A stretch of DNA of 41,274 nucleotides from an uncultured Opitutales bacterium (lineage in GTDB: Bacteria > Verrucomicrobiota > Verrucomicrobiia > Opitutales > Seribacteraceae), in NCBI GenBank assembly GCA_943787575.1, contig CALSMY010000010.1:1-41274 (forward strand), read 5' to 3'. Numbering within the stretch: the stretch's first letter is position 1; every line of letters begins with the position of its first letter. This document shows, in pieces, positions 1 through 11,089 of the stretch. The notes below the pieces were generated by a model that was not told the origin of the DNA, did no database searches, and saw only the letters and a list, made by a program, of their open reading frames with translations. The position numbers and the translations under genes were made by a program.

Positions 1-2152
<2,152 letters not shown>

Positions 2153-2181
2153 TCGACCACCCCGCTTTTCCTAATAAATGT

Positions 2182-2793
2182 TTATTGCCAAGAGTAGAGA
2201 TACTTCAGAGTGAAGTAATGAAGCTCAGCTTCGAAAGCTCGTTGGTATTCCAAACTGACCCCGTGCACGGCATCAAACCACCAAGTTATGCCCGTATCTA
2301 CGGTGAATTCATTTTCTCCAAATTCCGACCATAAACCTAAAAACCGACCACCCAAATGAAGTGACAAGGAATTAGTAAATTGTAGTTCGGTACCCAAAAG
2401 CAGGCTCCATGTAAATCCATCGTCGCCTAATTTGATCGGTCTTTCATCATCAATAAAGCCTACACCAGCACCCAAATAGGGACGCAGCCGAAAGGACCTA
2501 CTGCCCACCCCTTGGAAATGAGCAAGGTAATCTGCACCTAAGTTCCACGAGGATGCATCTTGGCCCCCAAAATTCATAGTTCCGTAATCAAGATAAACAC
2601 TAAGGTCTGAATTTGCATCATTGGGAGAACTGGCAGTGATGCGTAGAAAATCTCCTTCCCTGTTGTCGGTTCCTCCGCTTCCATCGGCCATACTATATCC
2701 AAATCCGAGGAAATATTCCCCTAATCGTGCTTTTGCCGAAAGCGAGGTGGTTATGGTAATACAAAGGAGAGCAAGATAGAGGGTTAATTTCAT
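2182..2793 (-). CDS. Small outer-membrane beta-barrel-like protein, function unknown
   Basis: This predicted secreted protein has 203 residues when started at the ATG at 2793. That ATG is preceded by GAAGG three bases upstream and begins a clean signal peptide (MKLTLYLALL, cleavage probably after SLSA). A longer start at 2820 would add nine residues before the signal peptide and is less likely. The mature part consists of alternating short hydrophobic and polar stretches with many aromatic residues and Gly turns (for example YLGAGVGF and LSLHLGGRFLGLW), as in OmpA-type eight-stranded barrels. It ends in YSWQ rather than the classical terminal Phe. No enzymatic motif is visible. It sits between the MFS transporter and the lyase on the same strand. 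Barrel fold is an inference from pattern. Confidence 0.7.
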   Translation of the reverse strand: MKLTLYLALLCITITTSLSAKARLGEYFLGFGYSMADGSGGTDNREGDFLRITASSPNDANSDLSVYLDYGTMNFGGQDASSWNLGADYLAHFQGVGSRSFRLRPYLGAGVGFIDDERPIKLGDDGFTWSLLLGTELQFTNSLSLHLGGRFLGLWSEFGENEFTVDTGITWWFDAVHGVSLEYQRAFEAELHYFTLKYLYSWQ

Positions 2794-2857
2794 AGACCTT
2801 CTATCAAACCACCCCCCCACATCCCGTCAATCGACAACTCTGTAATATCCAAATAAT

Positions 2858-4102
2858 TTACAAGCCGTTTTCTTTGGCTCTTTGATGGGTAAATAGACGT
2901 AGGAAGAGCAGGGTGGATAGAGTGACCAAAGCAACTGACAACCAGGCCACGCCTTTGTAGCCCATCAGACTAAGCATCCAATAACCAAGAAAAGGAGCAA
3001 GTGCCCCGCGAAGTCCAGTTAGGGCAACATGGGCACCCATGTACCTGGCTTCCATTCCTTCAGGCGCAAGTTTGGTAACCCACAGGCTCCATGCAATTTT
3101 GGAACCTCCAACTCCTACTCCTGCAAGCATCGCACCCAAAGATACCCCGAGAAATCCATCGGCATGAAAATAAACCAGGGTGGCAGCGATGAGGATAAGG
3201 TTGAGAGAGATGCGAAAAAACAAGAAACGAATACGGTCAAAAAGTTCTCCCCAAAGGCGTGAACTAATAATTCGGGCGACAGAAAAGATTACCACCGTGA
3301 CCAGGGCGATTTGTTCGTTACTCAAATCGAGCCCGCCAGAACCGCTTAGGTATTCCACCCGCAGGGGTAAAGTCATGATAATTCCCAGACCCATAACCAT
3401 CCACGCGAGTAACATGCTCGCAAACAATCGATCTTCTTTAAGCAATTTTAAGCTATCCAATAAGCCTGGGTTTCGATTCCCTTTAGTAATAGGCTGTGAG
3501 GGAATTAAAAAGAGTGCGACGGCAGATCCAAGGGAAACTAAAGCCATGGCTCGAAAAACCCATCCGGGATCAGCAGATTCAGTATCGAGGTAGGTTCCTC
3601 CTCCGTAGGATAGTACCATGCCAATGGCAGCAGAAAGAATGAAATTCCATGCTAATTTTTTTCCGCGCTCATTTGATCCATAGTTGCGGGAATATACTTG
3701 AATCATAAAGCCCGGAAGTTGTGAAAAGCATACTTGGGCCAGAAATAAAGAGATTGCCAGAGCCCAGGGGTCTTTGATTTGAGCGGCTAAAAACAAGCAA
3801 GCCGAAGAAACTAGCATTAAAAAAGCACAAAAAGTACTGGTGGATAAGGCGGTCCAAGCCGCCAATCTTTGCATGTATGGAACAAGTAATAATCCGGCGG
3901 ATACTCCAGAGGCAAGGATCGCTTTAATCGTATCGGATGCATCGAGAAAACGAATGGCAATGAGGATAGCAAAGGTTCCGAAACCCACCTCCAGTATTCC
4001 ACTCATCGAACTGTTTATCAGGTCGAGATGAAAGGTTCGCCGGGCAATGGACTGTTGACTTGGGGGAGGGGACATGAGTTTGGTTCCGATCCAGCCATTC
4101 AT
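2858..4102 (-). CDS. Major facilitator superfamily transporter
   Basis: This 414-residue inner-membrane protein has about twelve hydrophobic segments in two halves separated by a charged central loop near residues 200-220. The loop after TM8 has the MFS-like LWGELFDR, and the corresponding N-terminal-half loop carries NYGSNERGKK. It lacks motifs that would fix a substrate. The gene is divergent from the glycoside hydrolase and sulfatase pair, so uptake of released sugars is a reasonable but unproven guess. The start at 4102 has no clear ribosome binding site; an alternative ATG at 4075 would shorten the protein by nine residues without touching TM1. The barrel-protein gene starts 64 bases downstream of its stop on the same strand. 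Confidence 0.85.
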   Translation of the reverse strand: MNGWIGTKLMSPPPSQQSIARRTFHLDLINSSMSGILEVGFGTFAILIAIRFLDASDTIKAILASGVSAGLLLVPYMQRLAAWTALSTSTFCAFLMLVSSACLFLAAQIKDPWALAISLFLAQVCFSQLPGFMIQVYSRNYGSNERGKKLAWNFILSAAIGMVLSYGGGTYLDTESADPGWVFRAMALVSLGSAVALFLIPSQPITKGNRNPGLLDSLKLLKEDRLFASMLLAWMVMGLGIIMTLPLRVEYLSGSGGLDLSNEQIALVTVVIFSVARIISSRLWGELFDRIRFLFFRISLNLILIAATLVYFHADGFLGVSLGAMLAGVGVGGSKIAWSLWVTKLAPEGMEARYMGAHVALTGLRGALAPFLGYWMLSLMGYKGVAWLSVALVTLSTLLFLRLFTHQRAKENGL

Positions 4103-4195
4103 GAATGAAAAAGGTTGGAATATCGAACGAATAAGCCTTGTTCTCGAGAATATCCTTATATTAGGTGATTCATTCTTTTAACTGAATCTGCTTTT
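4103..4195. promoter_or_regulatory. Divergent intergenic region with a 10-bp perfect palindrome
   Basis: These 93 bases separate the start codons of the MFS transporter and the glycoside hydrolase, so both promoters should lie here. TTCTCGAGAA at 4141-4150 is a perfect palindrome near the middle and could be a repressor or activator half-site pair. TATATT at 4157-4162 is a possible -10 for the rightward gene, but I see no convincing -35. The site is short enough to occur by chance. Confidence 0.35.
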
Positions 4196-5974
4196 ATGAA
4201 TAATCAATTGAGGAAACGAAACATTTTGCTTCAACCTTATTTTACTCTCCTTTTGACCTTGGGTGTATCGACACTGGCAGGTAAGCCTGCCTTTGAATGG
4301 ACCACCGATCACATGCAGGTAGGAGTGCGTTGGCAGCCGTCTGTTTCGAGGCCGCTCAATAATAAATATGAAATGACCCGCCCGATCCTTGGGGAGCACA
4401 GCAGTTATGTTATGTTTTGGGTGGCATGGTCACAGGTGGAACCAAGCGAGAAGCATTGCGATTATCAAAATAATCCATCGGGCGGTTTGAAAATGTTCGA
4501 TCAGGTGGTCGATATGGCAAACGAGAAGGGATTGTTTGTTGAATTTGTTTTCTTTGGTACACCCGGCTGGGCATCAGAAATTGCTCCTAATGGAGGACGC
4601 AGGCCAAAGCCCGATCATTTTAATGCTTTTCTTTCGAGGTTAGCCAAACATTTCAAGGGACGCGTACATTCCTGGCAACTCGGGCATGAAACTAATTTAA
4701 AGAGCATTCTACCGGGTGCAGATGTTGAATTTTTACACAATGAAATCTTTATCAAGGGAGCGAAGGCGGTTCGTGGGGTCTACAACCAAGAGCCTGCTAC
4801 TTCTGTATTAATTTCCACCTCAGGAACTTCTCCTTGCCAGGGTTGTCCGGTCATTGATGGATTAAAGGGATTGGGTGGACAGGCAGTGGATGATTATTTT
4901 GAGCAGAAGATTCGCAACCATGCCCTGCTCGATCTCGTAGATTCTTTAAATATTAATGTTTCCGACCACCATGACGGCTATGGGATGATGGATGGTAGTT
5001 ATATTACTTCGACTTGGGGCAATTATGACTTGGTTCGGAAAAAATTAGACCGTGAGGGCTACTGGTGGAAACCAATCGTTTCCGCCGAGGCTTGGGTGAA
5101 TTGGAACGACGGTAAGCTTGGGTCGATGATCCTGAGTGCTGATGTGGATGGAGATGGTCGAAAAGATGAGGTCGATAGTTTTTACAAGACCCTGACCTTG
5201 ATGGGAAAATCTATGGAACGGGGAATGAATGTGATGAATTTTTTATGGACTGATAATGAAAGCCCATGGGCTATGGGGCTTACCAAGAGGCGCGATTACA
5301 ATGGCCGGGTGGGAGAATTAAGACCCGACTTAGTCATTCCTGCTTCCGATGGTGGCCCAGCAATCATTACACAGAAAGTTTCGCTGCGTGGTGCAGATCA
5401 GAATTTTAGGGTTTCAGATGGGCAGGGAAAAAATTTCAACATCAACGATTATCAAAATCCCCCTGATCCCAATCACTTACAGTTTTATATTTGGAAGTGG
5501 TTTTCTCAGGCAGGTGGAGCAAGAGATGAGGTTATCCGACATGCCATGGCAGGGGAGATTGGAAACGATTTATCGGTTTCTGGACCCGGTTATACGGGGA
5601 ATGAGCGATACCGCGTTTCCACCTGGAATCGGACGAGGAAAATATTTACCAATTTGATTTATTCTAGTGGTGGTTCGGGAATTGCCGATGCCAAGGTTTC
5701 CATCCCCGCAAAAATCCAGCAAGGTAAACGGTTTAATCATTCAAAATCACGCCGGGATTTTCGGGGGGAAGGATTTACAAATGGTTCTTATTACAAGGTC
5801 GATGTAATCACCAAAAATATCAATCCAACCACGGGTGAGGATGAGGATGTAGAGCTGTTTGAACTTGGGCCATATCGGGTACAAGATGGTGTTTTGAATG
5901 TAAGTATTCCCCGGATGAATAAGTTTACTAGGGTGGACTTTTTGCCATCTAAAATAGGAAAAGGAAAGAGATGA
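4196..5974 (+). CDS. Secreted TIM-barrel glycoside hydrolase, clan GH-A like, family not assigned
   Basis: This is a 592-residue exported enzyme with a basic N-terminus and a signal peptide (hydrophobic residues ~10-28, cleavage near STLA). The early strand YVMFWVAWSQVEPSE resembles clan A retaining hydrolases. A likely acid/base glutamate is E165 in WQLGHETNL at the end of strand 4, and a likely nucleophile is E298 in IVSAEAW on strand 7. The residue before the acid/base is His, not the usual Asn; GH26 enzymes also have His there, but overall similarity to GH26 is not obvious. The last ~130 residues look like a beta-rich accessory domain. The stop overlaps the sulfatase start by ATGA, pointing to one transcript and action on a sulfated polysaccharide. 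Substrate is unknown. No Shine-Dalgarno is visible at the ATG. Confidence 0.78.
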   Translation: MNNQLRKRNILLQPYFTLLLTLGVSTLAGKPAFEWTTDHMQVGVRWQPSVSRPLNNKYEMTRPILGEHSSYVMFWVAWSQVEPSEKHCDYQNNPSGGLKMFDQVVDMANEKGLFVEFVFFGTPGWASEIAPNGGRRPKPDHFNAFLSRLAKHFKGRVHSWQLGHETNLKSILPGADVEFLHNEIFIKGAKAVRGVYNQEPATSVLISTSGTSPCQGCPVIDGLKGLGGQAVDDYFEQKIRNHALLDLVDSLNINVSDHHDGYGMMDGSYITSTWGNYDLVRKKLDREGYWWKPIVSAEAWVNWNDGKLGSMILSADVDGDGRKDEVDSFYKTLTLMGKSMERGMNVMNFLWTDNESPWAMGLTKRRDYNGRVGELRPDLVIPASDGGPAIITQKVSLRGADQNFRVSDGQGKNFNINDYQNPPDPNHLQFYIWKWFSQAGGARDEVIRHAMAGEIGNDLSVSGPGYTGNERYRVSTWNRTRKIFTNLIYSSGGSGIADAKVSIPAKIQQGKRFNHSKSRRDFRGEGFTNGSYYKVDVITKNINPTTGEDEDVELFELGPYRVQDGVLNVSIPRMNKFTRVDFLPSKIGKGKR

Positions 5975-7848
5975 TTGAGATGAAAAGATTAGTTGGTTTG
6001 GTTTGTTTTATTGGAGCCGGTCTGTGGTTGCATGGTGAGGATAAACGTCCGGCCAAGCCAAATGTTTTATTAATGTTGGTGGATGATTTGGGTTGGCAGG
6101 ATGTAGTTTGTTATGACCTGGACGAGCCCTGTCCTTATGAGACTCCCAACTTGGATAAATTAGCCAAGCGTGGGGTACTTTTTCGTAACGGTTACTCTCC
6201 GGCGCCAGTTTGTAGCCCGAGTAGATGTGCGATCATGAGTGGGAAGCATCCCGCACGTACTATGAGTACCACGGTTGCATCAGGGAAACCTCTCTCTGCT
6301 TTTCATCCCCAAAATTCATTTATTGCTCCCTGGTGCCGTGGAGGTATGGATACAAAAGAAATTACCATTGCCGAGGCTTTGAAGTTGAATGGATATCGAA
6401 CTGGCCATGTAGGGAAGTGGCACATCGCGATCCAACATTATGCCTTTCCGCAACCAAGCGACGAGGGATTTGATTTTACCAGTCACTATGCCGGTAACCC
6501 ACAAGCCCGGGGTGTTCAAAACGGAATGCCTAATCGATTGGACAGTTTTGCTTCCAGGAAGAGTGAAGACCCTTACCGATTGGACGAGGCCGGATTCCCT
6601 CGGGACCATGTAACCGAGGAAGCTCTTCGATTTCTTAGTGAAAATAAGAATTCACCCTTTTTCCTTTATTATGCCAGCTGGTTGGTTCATTCGCCTTTGC
6701 AATCAAGAAGTCAGGAACTCTTGAGAAAATACTGTGAGAAACTGGGGGTGGACTACCCAACAAATCCGAAAGGCTGGCTCTTGGAGGGCCAACGAAATCC
6801 GTATTATTGTGCCATGGTTGAATCTCTCGATCATTACATTGGTAAAATGTTGAAGTATCTGGAGCGCACAGATGATCCACGCTGGCCGGGTCACAAACTG
6901 GTGGAAAATACCTACCTCGTATTTACCTCAGATAACGGCGGTATGGAAGGACACCATGAGGAGGTATTTACGGATAATTTACCCCTTGATAAAGGAAAGA
7001 TTTATATTCGAGAGGGTGGAATCCGTGTGCCCTTCATCATTGCTGGTCCCAATATTCCAAGTGCCGTTGAAAGCGATGTGGTCGTCAATGGTTTAGACCT
7101 TCATCCCACAATTCTTGGGTGGACAAATACACCCCCCAATGCGGGCCAAATTCTCGATGGGAGTGATCTCGGAGATATGCTGTTAGTCGATCCCCAAGAT
7201 GATAAAAGGATAATCAGTCCACAAACGAATAAACCTAGAGAATCGATGTTCTGGCATTTCCCCAATGGATATTGTCAACAGTCCGCCCATTTAAAAAATG
7301 GATATAAATTGATTTACAACCATGTCTATGAACGTCCACGCCTGGAGCTTTATCAGTTGTATGATTCTCAAGGCAAGCGGGTGGATTGGGAAGAGAAAAT
7401 TGATCTTAGCCAAAAACTTCCCGAACTTGCGAACTCGATGAATGCAGAATTGCTTGAATTTCTTGAGGGTATGGATGCGGGGATGACCTATTATAATCCT
7501 ACCTGTACGAGGGTGAAAATACCTGGGGCTAATCAACTTCTCTCTGTTATTGATGAACAGAGGACCAATCGTCGGGTGCGTTTACGCTTTAAGGAAAATG
7601 GGGCCAAGGTTACCCGGGCTCAAGTAATCTACACGATGAACGGAGATAGCAGGGATAGCGAATGGTTCCCCTTAGAGGCTCAGGTAATTTCGGCTAAGGG
7701 TAAACAACCTGCCAAAGTGGAAGCCACTCTACCTCCTCATGTTACTCACTATGTCTTCAACCTGATTGACGAGAACAATTTTCTTATTTCCCACCCGCAA
7801 ATGAAAAAGGGAGACTATCCGGGTGCCGCCTTGAAGGTGGTTCGTTAA
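5971..7848 (+). CDS. Secreted type I (formylglycine-dependent) sulfatase
   Basis: This 625-residue arylsulfatase-family enzyme hydrolyses sulfate esters. The motif CSPSR places the formylglycine precursor cysteine at residue 81. The metal-binding Asp pair is in LMLVDDLGWQD (38-39), and GKWH and TSDNGG, typical of the family, follow. A signal peptide covers about residues 4-22. The C-terminal ~120 residues after the core are a beta-rich extension. Two starts are possible: ATG at 5971, with AAAGGAAAG just upstream and overlapping the hydrolase stop, or ATG at 5980, which starts directly at the signal peptide (MKRLVG). The protein probably acts in the periplasm or outside. The maturase (formylglycine-generating enzyme or anaerobic maturase) it needs is not in this window. 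Together with the hydrolase it suggests use of a sulfated glycan. Confidence 0.93.
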   Translation: MIEMKRLVGLVCFIGAGLWLHGEDKRPAKPNVLLMLVDDLGWQDVVCYDLDEPCPYETPNLDKLAKRGVLFRNGYSPAPVCSPSRCAIMSGKHPARTMSTTVASGKPLSAFHPQNSFIAPWCRGGMDTKEITIAEALKLNGYRTGHVGKWHIAIQHYAFPQPSDEGFDFTSHYAGNPQARGVQNGMPNRLDSFASRKSEDPYRLDEAGFPRDHVTEEALRFLSENKNSPFFLYYASWLVHSPLQSRSQELLRKYCEKLGVDYPTNPKGWLLEGQRNPYYCAMVESLDHYIGKMLKYLERTDDPRWPGHKLVENTYLVFTSDNGGMEGHHEEVFTDNLPLDKGKIYIREGGIRVPFIIAGPNIPSAVESDVVVNGLDLHPTILGWTNTPPNAGQILDGSDLGDMLLVDPQDDKRIISPQTNKPRESMFWHFPNGYCQQSAHLKNGYKLIYNHVYERPRLELYQLYDSQGKRVDWEEKIDLSQKLPELANSMNAELLEFLEGMDAGMTYYNPTCTRVKIPGANQLLSVIDEQRTNRRVRLRFKENGAKVTRAQVIYTMNGDSRDSEWFPLEAQVISAKGKQPAKVEATLPPHVTHYVFNLIDENNFLISHPQMKKGDYPGAALKVVR

Positions 7849-7885
7849 ACCCAAGCCCGGAAAACGGTTGTTCCAGTTAAAATAT

Positions 7886-9580
7886 TTAAGAGCAGAATTT
7901 AGACTCGAAAGCTTTTTCTGCAGCTTCGCTTCCGATCAAGATAATCTCTCCGTTTTTACAAAATTCGTCCTTAGGTGAGGGAGTGATAATAGTTCCAGCA
8001 TCTCCTTTAATTGCTACGATACTACAACCCGTTTTATCGCGAATTTTTGAATCCTTAACTGATACTCCAGCGAGCGACTTCGGAGTTTTTTGACTAAATA
8101 CATCGAGCCCCTCGGTGATCATGAGGATTTCTGCACGGTTTAATAAATTAAAGATGGTGTTAGCACCCATCCAGTCTTGAGACATGACAAAATCTGCTCC
8201 AGCCCGGTGGAGGGGTTCGACATTTCGATGAAGAAATGCCCGGCTGACAATTTGAATATCAGGACGCAATTTTCGGCAATAAATGGTGAGGTACATATTG
8301 CTCTCATCATTATGACTGGTAATGACAACGGCAGGGGCTTTGTTTATACCAGCCCGTTCGAGCACGGCTTTTTCAGAGGCGTCTCCCAGGATTGAATTAT
8401 CCACCATGCCGGCTTTTTTCTCGTCGGTTTCGATCACCCGGTAGGGCACATTCATCTCGTGCAGGGTCTTGGCAGTTTCCCTGCCCACCCGGCCGGCTCC
8501 TATGATAATGACGGGAGCGGAGTTGGAGGAAAAGTTTTTAAAGTCATGATCATACTTGTCAAAACTGGTCTGAGTTCCGGCAAGCAAAAGGACGGTGTGG
8601 TTATTAAGCATGGTAGTCGCTTCCGGGGTTTCAAAGTTCCCCCGCTCCCAAATTCCCACCACATTAACTCCATATTCTTCACGAAGTGTGGTTTCCTGTA
8701 ATTGTTTTCCAACCAAGGGAGTTCCATGGACAGTTGCTTCTGCGATCAAGACCTCCCCAAAAGAACCAATCACATGGGTATTATTATCGGTACAGGAGAT
8801 TCTGCGGGCAAGAAAACTGCCCATCTGTTTGGCAAAACGAATGACATGATTGGCTCCTGCCAATTCGATAATATCTTCCGAACTTGGATTATTACAGGTG
8901 CCAACGATGGGAAGCTTAGGGTCAACATCCCGGGCCCGAAAGGCCACATTGACATTGCGGATATCGTCGTCTGTAGCCACGACCATGGCAGCGTTCTTAA
9001 TCCCCGCAGCCTCAAAAGTTTCGCGGTCTTCGATCGATCCAAACATAACTGGTATGCCCATGTCATGATATTTTTGGGCATCCTTCAATTTATCGATTAC
9101 CAAAACAAAGGGATACCCAAACTGGCTTAGCTTTTCCATCAAAGCATGGCTAATGGAATCATAATGTGTGAGAATGACATGTTTTTGCTCTCCACATTCG
9201 TAACGCTTGGGCACACGGGCTCCCGACTGGTACTCCACAAAGGGTTTGTAAAGAAACTCCATGAAAGCAAATGGGAGAACAATAAAGAGGTAGAACACAC
9301 CGGTAAACATTACTGCCATGGAGAATAAACGCCCAGTGTTTCCCGAAAAGGTGATATCTCCATAGCCCAAGGTGGACATGGTTGTGAGTACCCAGTACAA
9401 GGACTCGACCCATCCAATGTAAGCCCCTCCTCGTTCTTCGCCCATAATTGAACGGTAAAGATTCATGTATAGAACCACAAAGACCGCCAAGACAACAAAC
9501 AGTTTTAAGAGGCGGGTAACATTTTTGCGCCTATTGCGTTCCCTAAATACAGAGGGCATGAAGTGGATGGAAGCTTTCAC
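7886..9580 (-). CDS. Two-TM potassium channel with tandem RCK (TrkA-N/TrkA-C) domains
   Basis: This 564-residue inner-membrane protein has one transmembrane helix (about 24-42), a pore helix, the potassium selectivity filter TLGYGD (residues 70-75) and a second helix (about 84-110). A cytoplasmic part with two RCK units follows. The second unit has a proper Rossmann loop (IIGAGRVGRETA) and a terminal TrkA-C domain. The first unit begins HVILTHYDSISHALM and lacks the glycine-rich loop, so it may not bind nucleotide. The start at 9580 is GTG; an ATG at 9559 (residue 8) is an equally reasonable start and neither has a clear ribosome binding site. It converges on the sulfatase with 37 bases between stops. 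Function in potassium homeostasis is inferred from the family. Confidence 0.92.
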   Translation of the reverse strand: MKASIHFMPSVFRERNRRKNVTRLLKLFVVLAVFVVLYMNLYRSIMGEERGGAYIGWVESLYWVLTTMSTLGYGDITFSGNTGRLFSMAVMFTGVFYLFIVLPFAFMEFLYKPFVEYQSGARVPKRYECGEQKHVILTHYDSISHALMEKLSQFGYPFVLVIDKLKDAQKYHDMGIPVMFGSIEDRETFEAAGIKNAAMVVATDDDIRNVNVAFRARDVDPKLPIVGTCNNPSSEDIIELAGANHVIRFAKQMGSFLARRISCTDNNTHVIGSFGEVLIAEATVHGTPLVGKQLQETTLREEYGVNVVGIWERGNFETPEATTMLNNHTVLLLAGTQTSFDKYDHDFKNFSSNSAPVIIIGAGRVGRETAKTLHEMNVPYRVIETDEKKAGMVDNSILGDASEKAVLERAGINKAPAVVITSHNDESNMYLTIYCRKLRPDIQIVSRAFLHRNVEPLHRAGADFVMSQDWMGANTIFNLLNRAEILMITEGLDVFSQKTPKSLAGVSVKDSKIRDKTGCSIVAIKGDAGTIITPSPKDEFCKNGEIILIGSEAAEKAFESKFCS

Positions 9581-9670
9581 AACTTTTTATCTTATTTAGA
9601 TGGAATATCCTTGGGGTGCGAGAATGTTTTGCGCCCAACCGCTTTGATATACGAATAAGTTGCTTTCGGG
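9581..9670. promoter_or_regulatory. Divergent intergenic region between the K+ channel and the PQQ-propeller gene
   Basis: These 90 bases separate two divergent start codons and must carry the promoters for both, unless the rightward gene begins at the later GTG at 9707. The region is mixed in composition. I see no convincing -35/-10 pair, and the imperfect inverted repeat near 9611-9640 is too weak to name. Confidence 0.3.
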
Positions 9671-11089
9671 TTGAAGACATGCTCCAGATCGAAGATTGCT
9701 TGTGGGGTGACTAAAATTTCCAATTTCGTATGGTTTCTCTTTTTTTGCTTCTCTTCGTTTGCTGAGGAACGATGGACACAATTTTTGGCTCCCAATCCAT
9801 TAAGTAAGGGTGCGGTGGTGGAAGATTGGCCACGCTTTAATGGTCTGGCCGATAATGCCAAGTCTATGGAGTCACCTCTTTTGCAAAACTGGCCAGCGGA
9901 TGGGCCTTCCTTAATCTGGTCATTAGAGAAAGGGGATGGTTATGCATCACCTGCAATTATGGACGATATTCTGGTTCTTTTTCACCGCATGAATGGTCGG
10001 GAGGTTGCTGAGGGTAGAGATGCGATAAGTGGTGCCCCGCTTTGGGAATATTCCTACCCAGTCGACTATCGGGATCGATATGGATATTCTGCTGGTCCAC
10101 GGGCAAGTCCGGTAATTTTTCAAGACCGGGTTTATTTACACGGAGTTACTGCCTGGCTTACTTGCCTGGATTTAAAAACCGGCAAGCTGATTTGGAAACG
10201 CGATCTAACAAAGGAATACAAGGTCCCCCAGTATTTTTTTGGCAAGGGATCAAATCCAATTGTTTGTGGGAATATTCTTGTTCTCAACCTTGGTGGCGGA
10301 GACCGGCAATGTATGGTCGGGTTTGATCGTAAAAACGGAAAGACTTTATGGATTTTGAAAGACGACTGGGGTGCGAGTTATTCATCCCCAGTTCTCGCCA
10401 CAATTCATGGTAGGTTAGTCGGACTTGCGATGACGGGAGGCGAAAGCCGGCCAGCAACTGGTGGGCTTTTGATTTTTGATCCAAAGACAGGCGAAAAATT
10501 AATACGCTTTCCGTGGAGGTCGAAAAAATACGAGTCGGCCACCGCCTGTCCCCCAGTCTTCCTTGGAGATCAATATGTTTTTCTTTCGGAGTGTTATGAA
10601 AAAGGTTCCGTTCTTTTGCGTATCAAAGAGGATTTTTCTTATGAAATAGTCTGGGAAAATTCAGATATTGGAATTCATTGGATGACCCCAGTAGAAAATG
10701 AGGGTTATTTATATGGTGTTTCGGGTAGGCACCAACAAGGAGCGGAAGCCTTTTGTTTAAATTGGAAGACTGGTGAGGTGTTATGGAAAGAATTCATTGC
10801 TTGGCAGGAAACGATTCAGGGTCGTGAACTGAAGCTCCAACTCTTTAGGGCAAGCTGGTTACTTTTAGAGAATCGTTTTTTGAGTCTTTCCGAATTTGGA
10901 TCTTTGCTGAGAATTAAATTTTCGCCAAGCGGTTGGAAGATTGAAGAACGGACTCAGCTATTTTTCGCCCCGGAGGCATGGACCCTGCCAGCCCTGAGCC
11001 GTGGACTTCTCTACATTATGCAGAACGATACCGATCGTATGAGCGGGAGGTCGAGCCGTTTACTCTGTTACGATTTTCGCGGGCAATGA
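9671..11089 (+). CDS. Secreted PQQ-like beta-propeller repeat protein (BamB-like fold)
   Basis: This 472-residue exported protein has recurring propeller-blade motifs of the PQQ/quinoprotein type: LDLKTGKLIWKRDL, DRKNGKTLWILK, DPKTGEKLIRF and NWKTGEVLWKEF. Such proteins in Verrucomicrobiota and Planctomycetota are usually annotated as BamB-family; that does not prove a role in outer-membrane assembly, and no quinone-dehydrogenase catalytic residues were recognised. The start is uncertain: TTG at 9671 (given) or GTG at 9707, which removes twelve residues and leaves a compact signal peptide (VWFLFFCFSSFA). Neither has a clear ribosome binding site, and a stop lies in frame at 9656. The stop overlaps the priA start by ATGA, suggesting translational coupling of two functionally unrelated genes. 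Confidence 0.8.
   Translation: MKTCSRSKIACGVTKISNFVWFLFFCFSSFAEERWTQFLAPNPLSKGAVVEDWPRFNGLADNAKSMESPLLQNWPADGPSLIWSLEKGDGYASPAIMDDILVLFHRMNGREVAEGRDAISGAPLWEYSYPVDYRDRYGYSAGPRASPVIFQDRVYLHGVTAWLTCLDLKTGKLIWKRDLTKEYKVPQYFFGKGSNPIVCGNILVLNLGGGDRQCMVGFDRKNGKTLWILKDDWGASYSSPVLATIHGRLVGLAMTGGESRPATGGLLIFDPKTGEKLIRFPWRSKKYESATACPPVFLGDQYVFLSECYEKGSVLLRIKEDFSYEIVWENSDIGIHWMTPVENEGYLYGVSGRHQQGAEAFCLNWKTGEVLWKEFIAWQETIQGRELKLQLFRASWLLLENRFLSLSEFGSLLRIKFSPSGWKIEERTQLFFAPEAWTLPALSRGLLYIMQNDTDRMSGRSSRLLCYDFRGQ

Noticed and set aside
7849..7885. Possible terminator between the convergent sulfatase and channel genes
   Set aside because: Only a four-base stem (GGAA/TTCC) is present, with no T-run.
9611..9647. 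Inverted repeat TTGGGGTGCG / GCGCCCAA upstream of the propeller gene
   Set aside because: Pairing requires bulges and is only 4-5 bases long in any register.
9592..9861. Minus-strand open frame of 89 codons across the channel/propeller intergenic region
   Set aside because: It overlaps the start of the propeller gene on the opposite strand, has no domain-like content and no ribosome binding site.
10978..11085. 36-codon N-terminal extension of priA
   Set aside because: It lies within the preceding gene in another frame, does not resemble PriA, and the ATGA overlap gives a natural start at 11086.
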